A stretch of DNA of 64,000 bases from Parafrankia sp. EUN1f (GTDB lineage: Bacteria > Actinomycetota > Actinomycetes > Frankiales > Frankiaceae). The DNA lies in contig NZ_ADGX01000012.1 of NCBI RefSeq assembly GCF_000177675.1, forward strand, positions 30,039 through 94,038, given 5' to 3'. Both the position numbers and the translations under genes were made by a program. The notes under the pieces are model-generated. The model saw nothing but the letters and a program-made list of their open reading frames with translations, had not been told where the DNA came from and made no database searches. Position 1 is the stretch's first letter. Each line of letters starts with the position of its first letter. Of this stretch, positions 49,816 to 58,604 are shown in pieces.

Positions 49816-52806
49816 CTACGGCCAGATGTAGCCGAGGGCGAAGTTGTAGCTGGTGAAGCCGCGGGCCGTGTACTCGGAGTAGCCGTCGGACGGGTTCACC
49901 GCCCACACCCATGAGACGTCCGCCGGGTTGAACATCGCGTCGACCTGCAGGGTGCCGGCCGGGCGGTTGGCGTAAGCGTAGAAGGCGATCCCTTCGGCGA
50001 CATAGCCCTGTTGCGTGTTGGGGTTCATCGAGAAGTAGTAGGTCACGCCCCCCTTGCCGCAGGCGCTGGCGCACCGGGACCGGTAGACCGGGGCGGTGCC
50101 ACCGCCCGGCGATGCCGCGGAGAACACGCTGCCGAGCTGCCGTATCAGGACGTGTCCGGCCTCGCTCGGATTGGTACTCAACAGGTAGTAATAGGGCTTC
50201 TCGGGGGTTCTGTGCAGGTACAGCGGTACGGGGGCGGCGTCCTCGTAGGCGTAGGTGACGGAGGCCTGCGGGGGCACCGCGGTACCGGCCGCCGGGTCCT
50301 GCGTCTGGACGGAGTTCGGCTGGTTCGTCGGGTAGTCCGTGGACGGCACCGGGTTGAGGCCGGCCGATCTGATCGTCGCCTCGGCGGTCGCCGGGTTCAT
50401 CCCGACCACGTTGGGCACCGCGACCGGCGCGCCACCGTAGTAGCGGACGGTGATCGGGTCGGCCGGCCCCGCGGCGCTGCCCGCGACCGGCTGCTGGTCG
50501 ATCACGACCCCGGGGGTCGTTCCGGCCGGCGCGAGCCCGAGGTCGGTCGCGGTGCAGGTGGTGAAGCCCGTGCTCGCCAGCTGGCCGCAGGCGCCCGCGG
50601 CGTCGGTGCCGACCATAGAGGGGACCGCGACCTTGTCCGGGTAGGCGAGTCTCACCTGGCCGCCGCGATCGATCGGGCTCCCTCCCACCGGGTCCTGCCC
50701 GGTGACCAGGTTCAGGCCGGTAGCGGCACTCGCGAGGCCCTCCGCGGTCGGGGTGCAGGTCAGCCCGAGGTCGGTGACTTCCTTACAGGCCGCGGTGACC
50801 TCCCTGCCGGTCAGGTCAGGCACCTGCGCGCGGTCTCGGTAGCGGACCTCGACGATGTATCGCTCCTGCACCTGACTCCCGGGCTTCGGGTCGGTGCTGA
50901 CGACGGTGCCGACGGCCCCGCCGTCCAGCTGGCCGGATGCCACCGGCCGGCATTCCAGGCGCAGGGCGCGCAACGCCGCGCAGGCAGCGGTCTGCTGCTG
51001 GCCCCGGACGTCGGGCACCGTGACGGTCGGTACCGCCGGGGTCGTGCGCGACGTTCCGCCGGCCGGTCCGCTGGCGGCCGGTCCGCCAGCCGGCGACTGC
51101 CCGACGGGACCACCGCCGGTAGGTGGCGTACGACCGGCCGGCGCCGGCTGTGGTGCCGGCGGGGTGGAGCGGGTCGACGGCGCCGGCGGGGCGGGTGACG
51201 GGCTCGAAGAGGCGCGGCCGACGGGTGCCCGCGGGGTGGACGACGGCTGCGTCGGGGGTGTGCTCGGGATGCCCGCCGCGGCCGGCGGCCCTGTCGCTCC
51301 GGTACCGGCGCCGCCCGCCGGGCCGGCCGCATCGGCGGTGCCGGCGGGCCCGGAGCCGTCGCCCTTGTCGACGCTGGACCTGGTGCCGTCCGGCGAGACC
51401 GTGGCGGCCCAGCTGGCGTACTGGTTGTTGATCCAGACTCGGCCACCGTCGATCTTCAGCTCGATGTCACCGGAACTGCCTGCCGGCATCGCGATCTCAC
51501 TTGCGGCGGCAGGGGTGGCTGCGTCGAGCCAGAGAACTTTCTGATGCGTGGTGTCCGGTACGTACAACCGTCCGTAGGCCTCCAGCGGGCGGCCGTACCG
51601 GGGCTGATCATCGTTGCCGAGCGCGATCGGTGCGCCCACCGTGCCCTGCTCGACATCCACCCGGATCATCTGTCGCCGCGGAACCACGACCAGCCACAGC
51701 GCGCCCGCGGTCTCGCTCGGGGCGGAGATCTGGATCTCGGCGCCGGCCGGCAGCCTGACCGGGGTCGTGCGGACTCCGCCGTCCGATCGGACGAGGACGA
51801 CCTCGCCGGCGTCGGCCCGCACGACCACCGGGCGGTCGTGCACCAGGGTGAGCCCGAGGCGGTTGTCCAGTCCGACGTTCACCGTGCGCAGCAGTTCGGA
51901 GCCGCGGATCTGGGCGAGTCGCCCGTCTTCCAGCAGGACCCAGAGGGTTCCCGCCGAATCCGCGGCCTGCCCGACGATCCGGCCGTCCAGGTGGACCGGA
52001 GCCCCGAGACCTCCACCGCCGCCCAGCCGCGACACCGAGCTGTGGGCCGGACCACTCGAACCCGGACGACTCGAACCCGGACGACTCGAACCCGGACCAC
52101 TCGAACCCGGACCGTTCGAGCTCGGACCGCGCGAATCCGGGTGGTCCTGGGCCGCGCCGGTCCGGCTGGCGTCGCTGTCGGCCGCCGCGTCCTGATCCGA
52201 ACCGGCCGGTCCGTCCTCGGCGGGGGTGGTACCGGTGAGGTACGCGCTCTCGCCGCCGGCCGACAGGGCACGCTGCGATCCGTCCGGTGCCGCGCCGGGC
52301 ACCGGGGAGGCGGTCATCGCCGCGGTGTCGACCTGGGACAGCACGCCGGTGTCCTGGTTGACGACGTAAAGCTGACCGCCGACCTCCACCGTCTGCAGAC
52401 GTTCCCGCTCGGCGGCGAGGGAGCCCTGGACCTGGGCGTCCGCCTCACCCGTGATGCCGTTGACGTGCGCCACGGTGTGACCGCTCGGCAGATAGGTGCT
52501 CGCGTCACCCAGCACGGCCTGGGACGCCCGGTAGCCGGTTCCGGTCGAGACGGCGGCAGCCCCGACCAGGAGCAAGGCGGCCAGGGCCAGGCGGGTGCGC
52601 GGCCGGCCACCGCCCCGCAGCACCGCGAGGCTCGGCACCGGGCGCCGCCGTGAGGACGACAGCCGCGAGAGCGGTGCTGATCGGCGCCGCCTCCGCCGCC
52701 GGCGGTCCGCGGTGGCGGAGGTGGCGGCTGCGGTTCGCGGTCGCGGGCTCACGGATCTCCCTGTCGGCGCTTGGCTCAGTGATGCTCGGCGCGATGATAT
52801 GGACAC
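49816..52806 (-). CDS. Membrane-anchored PASTA protein with propeller-like and C-terminal repeat domains
   Basis: A 996-residue protein from GTG 52806. Residues 1-70 are cytoplasmic and strongly basic (eight Arg in a row). Residues ~71-91 are one transmembrane helix. An extracellular part follows with strand-rich repeats resembling a beta-propeller (~100-480), a long Pro/Gly/Ser linker, four PASTA domains (~595-850, e.g. VPDVRGQQQTAACAALRALR and VAVPNVVGMNPATAEATIRS), and a final ~130 residues of a DUF5648-like type (YYYLLSTNPSEAGHV, YYFSMNPNTQQGYVAEGIAF). PASTA domains bind peptidoglycan or muropeptides. The gene diverges from the FHA-HTH gene and converges with the WXG-like pair. A cell-wall sensor or anchor for the locus is the suggested role. 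Confidence 0.8.
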   Translation of the reverse strand: MSISSRRASLSQAPTGRSVSPRPRTAAATSATADRRRRRRRRSAPLSRLSSSRRRPVPSLAVLRGGGRPRTRLALAALLLVGAAAVSTGTGYRASQAVLGDASTYLPSGHTVAHVNGITGEADAQVQGSLAAERERLQTVEVGGQLYVVNQDTGVLSQVDTAAMTASPVPGAAPDGSQRALSAGGESAYLTGTTPAEDGPAGSDQDAAADSDASRTGAAQDHPDSRGPSSNGPGSSGPGSSRPGSSRPGSSGPAHSSVSRLGGGGGLGAPVHLDGRIVGQAADSAGTLWVLLEDGRLAQIRGSELLRTVNVGLDNRLGLTLVHDRPVVVRADAGEVVLVRSDGGVRTTPVRLPAGAEIQISAPSETAGALWLVVVPRRQMIRVDVEQGTVGAPIALGNDDQPRYGRPLEAYGRLYVPDTTHQKVLWLDAATPAAASEIAMPAGSSGDIELKIDGGRVWINNQYASWAATVSPDGTRSSVDKGDGSGPAGTADAAGPAGGAGTGATGPPAAAGIPSTPPTQPSSTPRAPVGRASSSPSPAPPAPSTRSTPPAPQPAPAGRTPPTGGGPVGQSPAGGPAASGPAGGTSRTTPAVPTVTVPDVRGQQQTAACAALRALRLECRPVASGQLDGGAVGTVVSTDPKPGSQVQERYIVEVRYRDRAQVPDLTGREVTAACKEVTDLGLTCTPTAEGLASAATGLNLVTGQDPVGGSPIDRGGQVRLAYPDKVAVPSMVGTDAAGACGQLASTGFTTCTATDLGLAPAGTTPGVVIDQQPVAGSAAGPADPITVRYYGGAPVAVPNVVGMNPATAEATIRSAGLNPVPSTDYPTNQPNSVQTQDPAAGTAVPPQASVTYAYEDAAPVPLYLHRTPEKPYYYLLSTNPSEAGHVLIRQLGSVFSAASPGGGTAPVYRSRCASACGKGGVTYYFSMNPNTQQGYVAEGIAFYAYANRPAGTLQVDAMFNPADVSWVWAVNPSDGYSEYTARGFTSYNFALGYIWP
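52049..52138 (-). repeat. 15-nt tandem repeat (Pro-Gly-Ser-Ser-Arg/Gly) in the PASTA protein
   Basis: Six 15-nt units beginning GGACC/GGACG encode PGSSR/PGSSG-type repeats between two structured parts of the protein. The four central units are nearly identical, so the array is likely variable in length between strains. Confidence 0.75.
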
Positions 52807-52843
52807 GAACCATCACAACCGCAATGGGAAGGGCTTCCCTCAG

Positions 52844-53575
52844 ATGACCGGTCAGGTCGAATACGACGGTCAGGTGTTCCCGCTGTCCGCCGGGCAGCGG
52901 CTGACCTTCGGCCGCTCGCTGGAATGCACAGTGCGGCTGGCCGCCGGCGACGCCGCGATCTCTCGGATCGCTGGTTCGGTCGAGAGCGAGGGTGACGGCA
53001 GCCTGTGGTGGCTGTCGAACGACAGCGACAAGCGGCTGTTCGCGGTCGTGGACGAGTTCGGCCTGCGCAGTGTCGTCCCACCGGGCCGGCGGGTCGCGGT
53101 CGAGAGCCCGGTCCGCGTCGTCCTCGAAGGCGCCGACCGGGTCTATTCGCTGCGGGTGGCCGTCGCCGGACCAGGCCGAACAGGCGACGGTGGCGCCGGT
53201 GGCGCCGGTGGCGACGGAGTCGACGGCGGAGGAGACGGCGTCAGTGCCCCGGTGCCGGCGACGGGCACACTCACCGCCGCCGGCGAGAAGGTGATGATCA
53301 ACAGTGCGGACCGGCTCGCTCTGGTCGCTCTGTTCGCCGGCTACCTGGAGGATCCGCCCCGGTACGACCCGTACCCACGCAGCTACGCCGCGGCGGCGAA
53401 GCGGCTGGATGTCCCACGCACCACCCTGGTGAAACGGATCGAGCATCTGCGGGTCAGGCTGACCGACGCCGGCGTCCCGAACCTGATGGGGTGGAACGCT
53501 CTGACCAAGCTTGCCGAGTACGCCATCACCACCCGTCTGATCACCCGGGATGACCTGCGGCTGCTGCGACGCTGA
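52844..53575 (+). CDS. FHA-domain protein with C-terminal helix-turn-helix region
   Basis: A 243-residue protein from ATG 52844 (GGGAAGGG lies about 10 nt upstream); ATG 52799 would add 15 residues and overlap the divergent gene start. Residues ~1-105 are an FHA domain (AGQRLTFGRSLECTVRLAAG, ISRIAGSVE), the phosphothreonine-reading fold. After an Ala/Gly-rich linker, residues ~155-240 contain a helix-turn-helix (RYDPYPRSYAAAAKRLDVPR, TTLVKRIEHLRVRLTDAGVP). It may link the kinase at 58601 to transcription of this locus. Confidence 0.78.
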   Translation: MTGQVEYDGQVFPLSAGQRLTFGRSLECTVRLAAGDAAISRIAGSVESEGDGSLWWLSNDSDKRLFAVVDEFGLRSVVPPGRRVAVESPVRVVLEGADRVYSLRVAVAGPGRTGDGGAGGAGGDGVDGGGDGVSAPVPATGTLTAAGEKVMINSADRLALVALFAGYLEDPPRYDPYPRSYAAAAKRLDVPRTTLVKRIEHLRVRLTDAGVPNLMGWNALTKLAEYAITTRLITRDDLRLLRR

Positions 53576-53689
53576 CCACCGCGCGACGCCGTCAATGGGG
53601 AGGGTTTCCGATTCCCGCGCCGGGCGGTGATCCCTACCGTCGGTCCCGTCCCGCGGATCCGCCGCGGGAGGAGTCCGGAGGTGTGTCGC

Positions 53690-53953
53690 ATGGCCGTCAT
53701 CGGTGCCGAGATCGGTGATCTCAATGCTCTGAACACCAGCCTCAGGCGGCAGAGTGGATCTGTCGACACGCTGCTGTCGGAGCTGACCACCCAGTTGCAG
53801 AACGCCCACTGGAAGGGCGGCGCCGCGGACAGGTTCCGTGCCTCCTGGGAGACGGAGTACCGGCCGGCGCTGCGCAGTCTGTCGGCCGCGCTGACCGCCG
53901 CCGCGGACGAGGTCCGCCGCCGGGCCGAAGCGCTGACGGCCGCCGGCTCCTGA
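53690..53953 (+). CDS. WXG100-family protein (EsxA-like)
   Basis: An 87-residue protein of typical EsxA/CFP-10 size: EIGDLNALNTSLRRQSGSVD, HWKGGAADRF as the W-x-G turn, and ALRSLSAALTAAADEVRRRA. ATG 53690 is preceded by GGGAGGAG; an upstream in-frame start is not family-like. It sits 43 nt before the large FtsK/SpoIIIE ATPase gene, the usual arrangement for a secretion substrate or chaperone and its motor. Its C-terminus lacks the YxxxD/E export signal, so it may pair with another protein for export. Confidence 0.88.
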   Translation: MAVIGAEIGDLNALNTSLRRQSGSVDTLLSELTTQLQNAHWKGGAADRFRASWETEYRPALRSLSAALTAAADEVRRRAEALTAAGS

Positions 53954-53996
53954 CCGGTCGGGGCGGCGGAGACTGGCAGCGGCGGGCGGCAGCGCG

Positions 53997-56900
53997 ATGG
54001 ATCTCGACCTTGAACTCGTCGACGTCGACGGCGGGCGGCACCGTGTCTGGGCCGATGCCGGGCCGCACACCCGGGTCGGTGATGTCCGGGCAGCGGTGCG
54101 TGCGTTCCAGGCCGCGGACCGGGCGCTCTTCCTCGGCGGGACCCAGCTGGACGACGACAGCACGCTGCGCGACGCCGGGCTGATGCCGGGGGCGGTCGTC
54201 GGTCTGGGCCACCCGGCCGCCGAACCCACCACCAGCCCTGCGGCAGCGGACGCACCTGGCCCCTGGGAGCTGGCGGTGGTCGGTGGCCTGGACGCCGGGC
54301 TGACGGTGCCGTTGCCCGCCGGGGGCGACGTGCGGATCGGGCGTGGCCCCGCAAGCGACATCGTGCTGGACGACCCGGAGGTCAGTCGGGAACACGCTGG
54401 TCTGACGATCACGGCGCCGGAGACGGTGGAGCTCCGCGACCTGGACTCCCGCAACGGCGTCGCCTGGGACGGTTTCCGGCTCGACGGCCCCGCCGTCCTG
54501 CGGGAGGCCGACGTCTTCCAACTGGGCGAGACGGTGCTTGCGCTGCGGCGGCCAGCTCGCCCCGCGGCCCTTCTCAGCCCGGACCCCGGCCAGCTCGGCT
54601 GGTTGGTGAACCGGCCGCCGCGCATCCCCGGAGCGCGCGCGGAGCCGGTGTTCGACGCTCCCGCAGCGCCCACCGAGCCACGGGCGTTCCGGTTCCCGGT
54701 CGCGTCGGTGGTGCTACCGCTGATCGCCGCCGCCGTGATGTTCCTGGTGATGCCGGGTGCCCGCTACTACCTCGCTTTCATGGTGCTGTCGCCGGTGATG
54801 CTGCTGGTGAGCGCGTGGAGCGACCGGCGCGGTGGCCGGGCTGAGTACCGGCGCCTGACCGCCGAGCACGACCAGGTACTCGAGCGGCTGGACGCCGATC
54901 TGCGCGCTCACGCCACCGAGAGCGGACGGAGGCTGCGGGCGGAATTCCCTGACCCGGCGACGCTGCTGGCCATCGCCCAGGGCCCCGGCGGACGGCTGTG
55001 GGAACGCCGTCCGCGCGACGAGGACTTCCTGCTGCTGCGCTGCGGCCTGGTCGACCGTGCTTTGGCGGCCCGGGTCACCGGAGCCGCCCCCGCTGTCACG
55101 ATGCCCACCTGCCGGCTCGTGCCGGAGCTCGTCGACCTGCCCACGCTCGGGGTCGTCGGCCTGGCCGGCCCGCGGCCGACGGTGCTTGCCCTGAGCCGGG
55201 CGCTGCTCGTCCAGCTCGCGGTCCTGCACGACCCGGACACAGTCGGCCTGGTTCTGCTGACCAGCCGCCCGGACGCCGCCCCCGCCTGGGAGTGGCTGCT
55301 GTGGCTCGAACACCTTCGGCCGGGCGCCACCGCCGCAGGGGGGCCGTGGCGCCTGGTCGGGGCGGACACGGACCAGGCGGAGGCGAGAATCGCCCAGCTG
55401 CGCACGATCATCGCCGGGCGCCGCGCCGCGGCCGGTGGCGCGCTTGCCGGCAGCGCGACGGTGGACGGGCCCGAGGTCGACGGACCGGCCGCGGACGGCC
55501 GCGCCTATGTGGTCGTGGTCGACGGTGCCCGGCAGGCCCGGTCGCTGCGGGGATTCACCGATCTGCTCCGCGACGGGCCCACGGCTCGCGTGTATGTGCT
55601 GTGCCTGGACGACGAGCCCGAGGGCCTGCCCGACGAGTGCCGCGCCACGCTGGCCGCTCAGGGCGCGGGCGGCAGCCGGCTGCGGGTCAGCCAGCCGGGC
55701 GCCGAGCCCGTCGACAGCGTGCTCGCCGACGGCGTCTCCGCCGAACTGGCCGGGCGGATCGCCCGCGCGTTGCGGCCGCTGCGCCTGCTCGGCTCCGCCC
55801 GGTGTGCCGAGCTGCCGGCGACGGTGCGATACACCGAGCTGGCGAAGGCGGCCGGCGTGACGGCGCTGGCCCGTCCGGCTGGACCATCGACCCGGATGCT
55901 GCTCGGTGTCGGCGTGGACGGGCCGGTCAGCGCCGACCTGCGCCGGGACGGCCCGCACGCGCTTGTCGCCGGGACCAGCGGCGCGGGGAAGTCCGAACTG
56001 TTGCAGACCATGGTCGCCTCGCTGGCGCAGACGAACCCACCGGACGCCCTGACCTTCCTGCTTGTTGACTACAAGGGCGGCAGCGCGTTCACGGCGGCCG
56101 CCGCCCTCCCACACTGCGTCGGCCTTGTCACCGACCTGGACGGCCACCACGCGAACCGGGTTCTGGACTCGCTGGGAGCTGAGCTCCGCCGGCGGGAACG
56201 GCTGTTGGCCGTGGCCGGTGCCCGGGACATCGACGAGCTGTGGGCGCTGGCGGAGCGCGAAGCGGTCGCCGGGCCGGGGCGGACGGGGCCAGGCCTGCCG
56301 CGGCTCGTCGTGATCGTCGACGAGTTCGCCACCCTGGTGGAGGAGGTGCCGGACTTCGTACCAGGGCTGGTCGGCATCGGCATGCGCGGGCGCAGCCTGG
56401 GGATCCACCTCATTCTCGCCACCCAGCGGCCGGCCGGCGTCGTCACCCCTGACCTGCGGGCGAATGTCAATCTCCGGATCTGCCTTCGGGTCACCAGCCG
56501 GGAGGACAGCACGGACGTCATCGGCGTGCCGGATGCCGCCCAGCTGTCCAGTGCCCAGCCTGGGCGCGCCTACCTGCGCACCGGTCACCGTGAGCTCGCT
56601 CTGTTCCAGGCGGCGAGGGTCGGGGGCCCGGCCCTGGCAGACCCGGCGCGGCCAGGCGAAGCCGCCGAAGCCGCCGAAGCCGCCGAAGCCGCCGAAGCCG
56701 CCGAAGCCGCCGAAGCCGCCGAAGCCGCCGAAGCCGCCGAAGCCGCCGGAACCGCGGGTCCGGCCGGCGCTGGAATCCCGCGGGTGGTCGCCCGGGGTCT
56801 GGCCGAGGCCGGCGCGGTCTCCCGAGCGGTCACGCCGGAAGCGACGTCGAGCCGGACGGATCTCGATGCGATCATTTCCGATCTCCGGGCGGCAGCCGAG

Positions 56901-58604
56901 CGGGACGGGTTCACCGGACCGCGGCGGCCCTGGCTGGATCCGCTGCCTGAGGTGCTGACCGGCGCCGAGCTCGCGGCGTTCCCCACCGGCGATGATCCGG
57001 CCGCGGCCTGCGCCGGGCCGGGAACCGACGCCGGGGCTGGGACTGGGAAGGGGGCTGGCACGCCTGTCCGGCTGCCGATCGGTCTGGCCGATCTGCCATC
57101 CGAACAGCTCCAGCGCCGGTTCGTCCTCGACCTGGAGCGCACCGGCTGCGTCGCGGTGATCGGCACGGTGCGCAGCGGCCGGTCGACGGCGCTGCGCACC
57201 GTGGCCGCGAGCCTGACCCAGGCGGCCGGCCCGGAGGACGCGCACCTGTACGTGATCGACTGCGGAAACGGAGGCCTGCGCAGCCTGGCGGCGCTGCCGC
57301 ACACCGGCGCGGTCATCGACGGCGCGGACTCGGCCCGCCTCGACCGACTGGTCGCCTTCCTCGATCAGGAGATCACCCGCCGTCGCGAACGCCTGGCGGC
57401 GGACGGTCACAGTTCGCTGGCCGAACAGCGGTCCGCGGCCGCCCCAGCGGACCGGCTGCCCTATCTGGTTGTGCTGCTCGACCAGATCGAGGCGTTCCAG
57501 GCCCGGTACAACGAGATCGACGGCGGCCGGCTCATCGAGGCCGTGGAGCGCCTGCTGCGCCACGGGTCGTCCGTCGGAATCACCGTGCTGTTCAGCACGG
57601 ACCGGTCTGGCTTCGGCTATCGCCTCAGCGGGCTGGTCGAGTCCCGGCTGGTGCTGCGCCAGGCGGATCGGGAGGACTACAGCGTCTGCGGGGTGGACCG
57701 GCGCGGGGTACCGACGCGGATGCCGACGGGGCGGGCGCTCTGGGCCGCCACCGGCGAGCAGGTGCAGATCGCCCGCCACAACCCGGCGGACATCGGTGCG
57801 CTGGTTGCGGGGCTCGTCGGCCGCTCGCCCGTCCCGGCGGGTCGCGGGCCGCGGCGCCTTGACCCGCTCCCCGACCGGGTCACCCAGGCAGAGCTGACCG
57901 GGCCGGCCGGCCCCGCGAGGGGCCCCGGGGTCTGTGCGCCGGCCGTCGGCGGCGACGAACTCGCCGCGGTCGACATCGACCTGGCCGCCCTCGGTGGTTG
58001 TTTCGTGGTGGCGGGCCCGCCGGGCTCAGGCCGCAGCGGGGCCCTCGTCTCGATCGTCACGACCCTGCGGGGTCGGGTCGGCGGTGAGCTGCCCGTCATA
58101 GCGCTCGCCCCGCGACCGTCGCCGCTGCGCGGGCTCGCCGGACTGCCCGGTGTCCGGGCGGTCGTCGAGAACTGCGCGGAGCTGGCCCGGCGGTTGGAGG
58201 AGGTGCGCGACGCACGCACGGCGGTCGCGGTCGTCGTGGACGACGCCGAGCTTGTCGACGACCTCGGCGTGTCGGACCTGCTCGAAGCGTTCCTACGCGG
58301 CGCCCGTGACACCGGCTCGCTGCTGGTACTCGCCGGCACCACGGAGGATCTGGTCGCCGCCCGTTACCGCGGCTGGATCGCGGGTACTCGGCGCTCCAGG
58401 TCCGGCCTGCTGCTCTGTCCGGCCCAGCCGTCCGATGGCGAGGTCTTCGACCTGCGGCTGCCCCGGTCGGTGCTCGGGCAGTGGCCGGCGGGCCGCGCGC
58501 TGCTGGTGGCACGCGGGCGCCACCAGTTCGTCCAGGTGCTGGACCATGGCGACCCGCGAACCGCCGCCGCCACCACCGGAGCGGGAGCGGGAGTCAGATC
58601 GTGA
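53997..58604 (+). CDS. EssC/EccC-like type VII secretion ATPase with N-terminal ubiquitin-like and FHA domains
   Basis: A 1535-residue FtsK/SpoIIIE motor. Residues ~1-75 are ubiquitin-like (YukD/EsaB-type: DLELVDVDGGRHRVWADAGP). Residues ~95-180 are an FHA domain with GRGPASDIVLDDPEVSREHA. Two transmembrane helices lie near 234-275. Three ATPase modules follow. The first is complete, with Walker A GTSGAGKS (K665) and Walker B DE at 775-776. The second and third have Arg at the Walker lysine (GTVRSGRS near 1056-1063; GPPGSGRS near 1340-1347), so only the first is likely to hydrolyse ATP normally. A ten-fold EAA repeat links modules 1 and 2. It overlaps the kinase gene by 4 bp. Confidence 0.9.
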   Translation: MDLDLELVDVDGGRHRVWADAGPHTRVGDVRAAVRAFQAADRALFLGGTQLDDDSTLRDAGLMPGAVVGLGHPAAEPTTSPAAADAPGPWELAVVGGLDAGLTVPLPAGGDVRIGRGPASDIVLDDPEVSREHAGLTITAPETVELRDLDSRNGVAWDGFRLDGPAVLREADVFQLGETVLALRRPARPAALLSPDPGQLGWLVNRPPRIPGARAEPVFDAPAAPTEPRAFRFPVASVVLPLIAAAVMFLVMPGARYYLAFMVLSPVMLLVSAWSDRRGGRAEYRRLTAEHDQVLERLDADLRAHATESGRRLRAEFPDPATLLAIAQGPGGRLWERRPRDEDFLLLRCGLVDRALAARVTGAAPAVTMPTCRLVPELVDLPTLGVVGLAGPRPTVLALSRALLVQLAVLHDPDTVGLVLLTSRPDAAPAWEWLLWLEHLRPGATAAGGPWRLVGADTDQAEARIAQLRTIIAGRRAAAGGALAGSATVDGPEVDGPAADGRAYVVVVDGARQARSLRGFTDLLRDGPTARVYVLCLDDEPEGLPDECRATLAAQGAGGSRLRVSQPGAEPVDSVLADGVSAELAGRIARALRPLRLLGSARCAELPATVRYTELAKAAGVTALARPAGPSTRMLLGVGVDGPVSADLRRDGPHALVAGTSGAGKSELLQTMVASLAQTNPPDALTFLLVDYKGGSAFTAAAALPHCVGLVTDLDGHHANRVLDSLGAELRRRERLLAVAGARDIDELWALAEREAVAGPGRTGPGLPRLVVIVDEFATLVEEVPDFVPGLVGIGMRGRSLGIHLILATQRPAGVVTPDLRANVNLRICLRVTSREDSTDVIGVPDAAQLSSAQPGRAYLRTGHRELALFQAARVGGPALADPARPGEAAEAAEAAEAAEAAEAAEAAEAAEAAEAAGTAGPAGAGIPRVVARGLAEAGAVSRAVTPEATSSRTDLDAIISDLRAAAERDGFTGPRRPWLDPLPEVLTGAELAAFPTGDDPAAACAGPGTDAGAGTGKGAGTPVRLPIGLADLPSEQLQRRFVLDLERTGCVAVIGTVRSGRSTALRTVAASLTQAAGPEDAHLYVIDCGNGGLRSLAALPHTGAVIDGADSARLDRLVAFLDQEITRRRERLAADGHSSLAEQRSAAAPADRLPYLVVLLDQIEAFQARYNEIDGGRLIEAVERLLRHGSSVGITVLFSTDRSGFGYRLSGLVESRLVLRQADREDYSVCGVDRRGVPTRMPTGRALWAATGEQVQIARHNPADIGALVAGLVGRSPVPAGRGPRRLDPLPDRVTQAELTGPAGPARGPGVCAPAVGGDELAAVDIDLAALGGCFVVAGPPGSGRSGALVSIVTTLRGRVGGELPVIALAPRPSPLRGLAGLPGVRAVVENCAELARRLEEVRDARTAVAVVVDDAELVDDLGVSDLLEAFLRGARDTGSLLVLAGTTEDLVAARYRGWIAGTRRSRSGLLLCPAQPSDGEVFDLRLPRSVLGQWPAGRALLVARGRHQFVQVLDHGDPRTAAATTGAGAGVRS
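56658..56747 (+). repeat. Ten-copy 9-nt tandem repeat (GAAGCCGCC) inside the ATPase gene
   Basis: Ten identical in-frame units encode (Glu-Ala-Ala)10, expected to form a rigid helix between ATPase modules 1 and 2. Perfect identity points to recent slippage; gain or loss of a unit keeps the frame. Confidence 0.9.
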
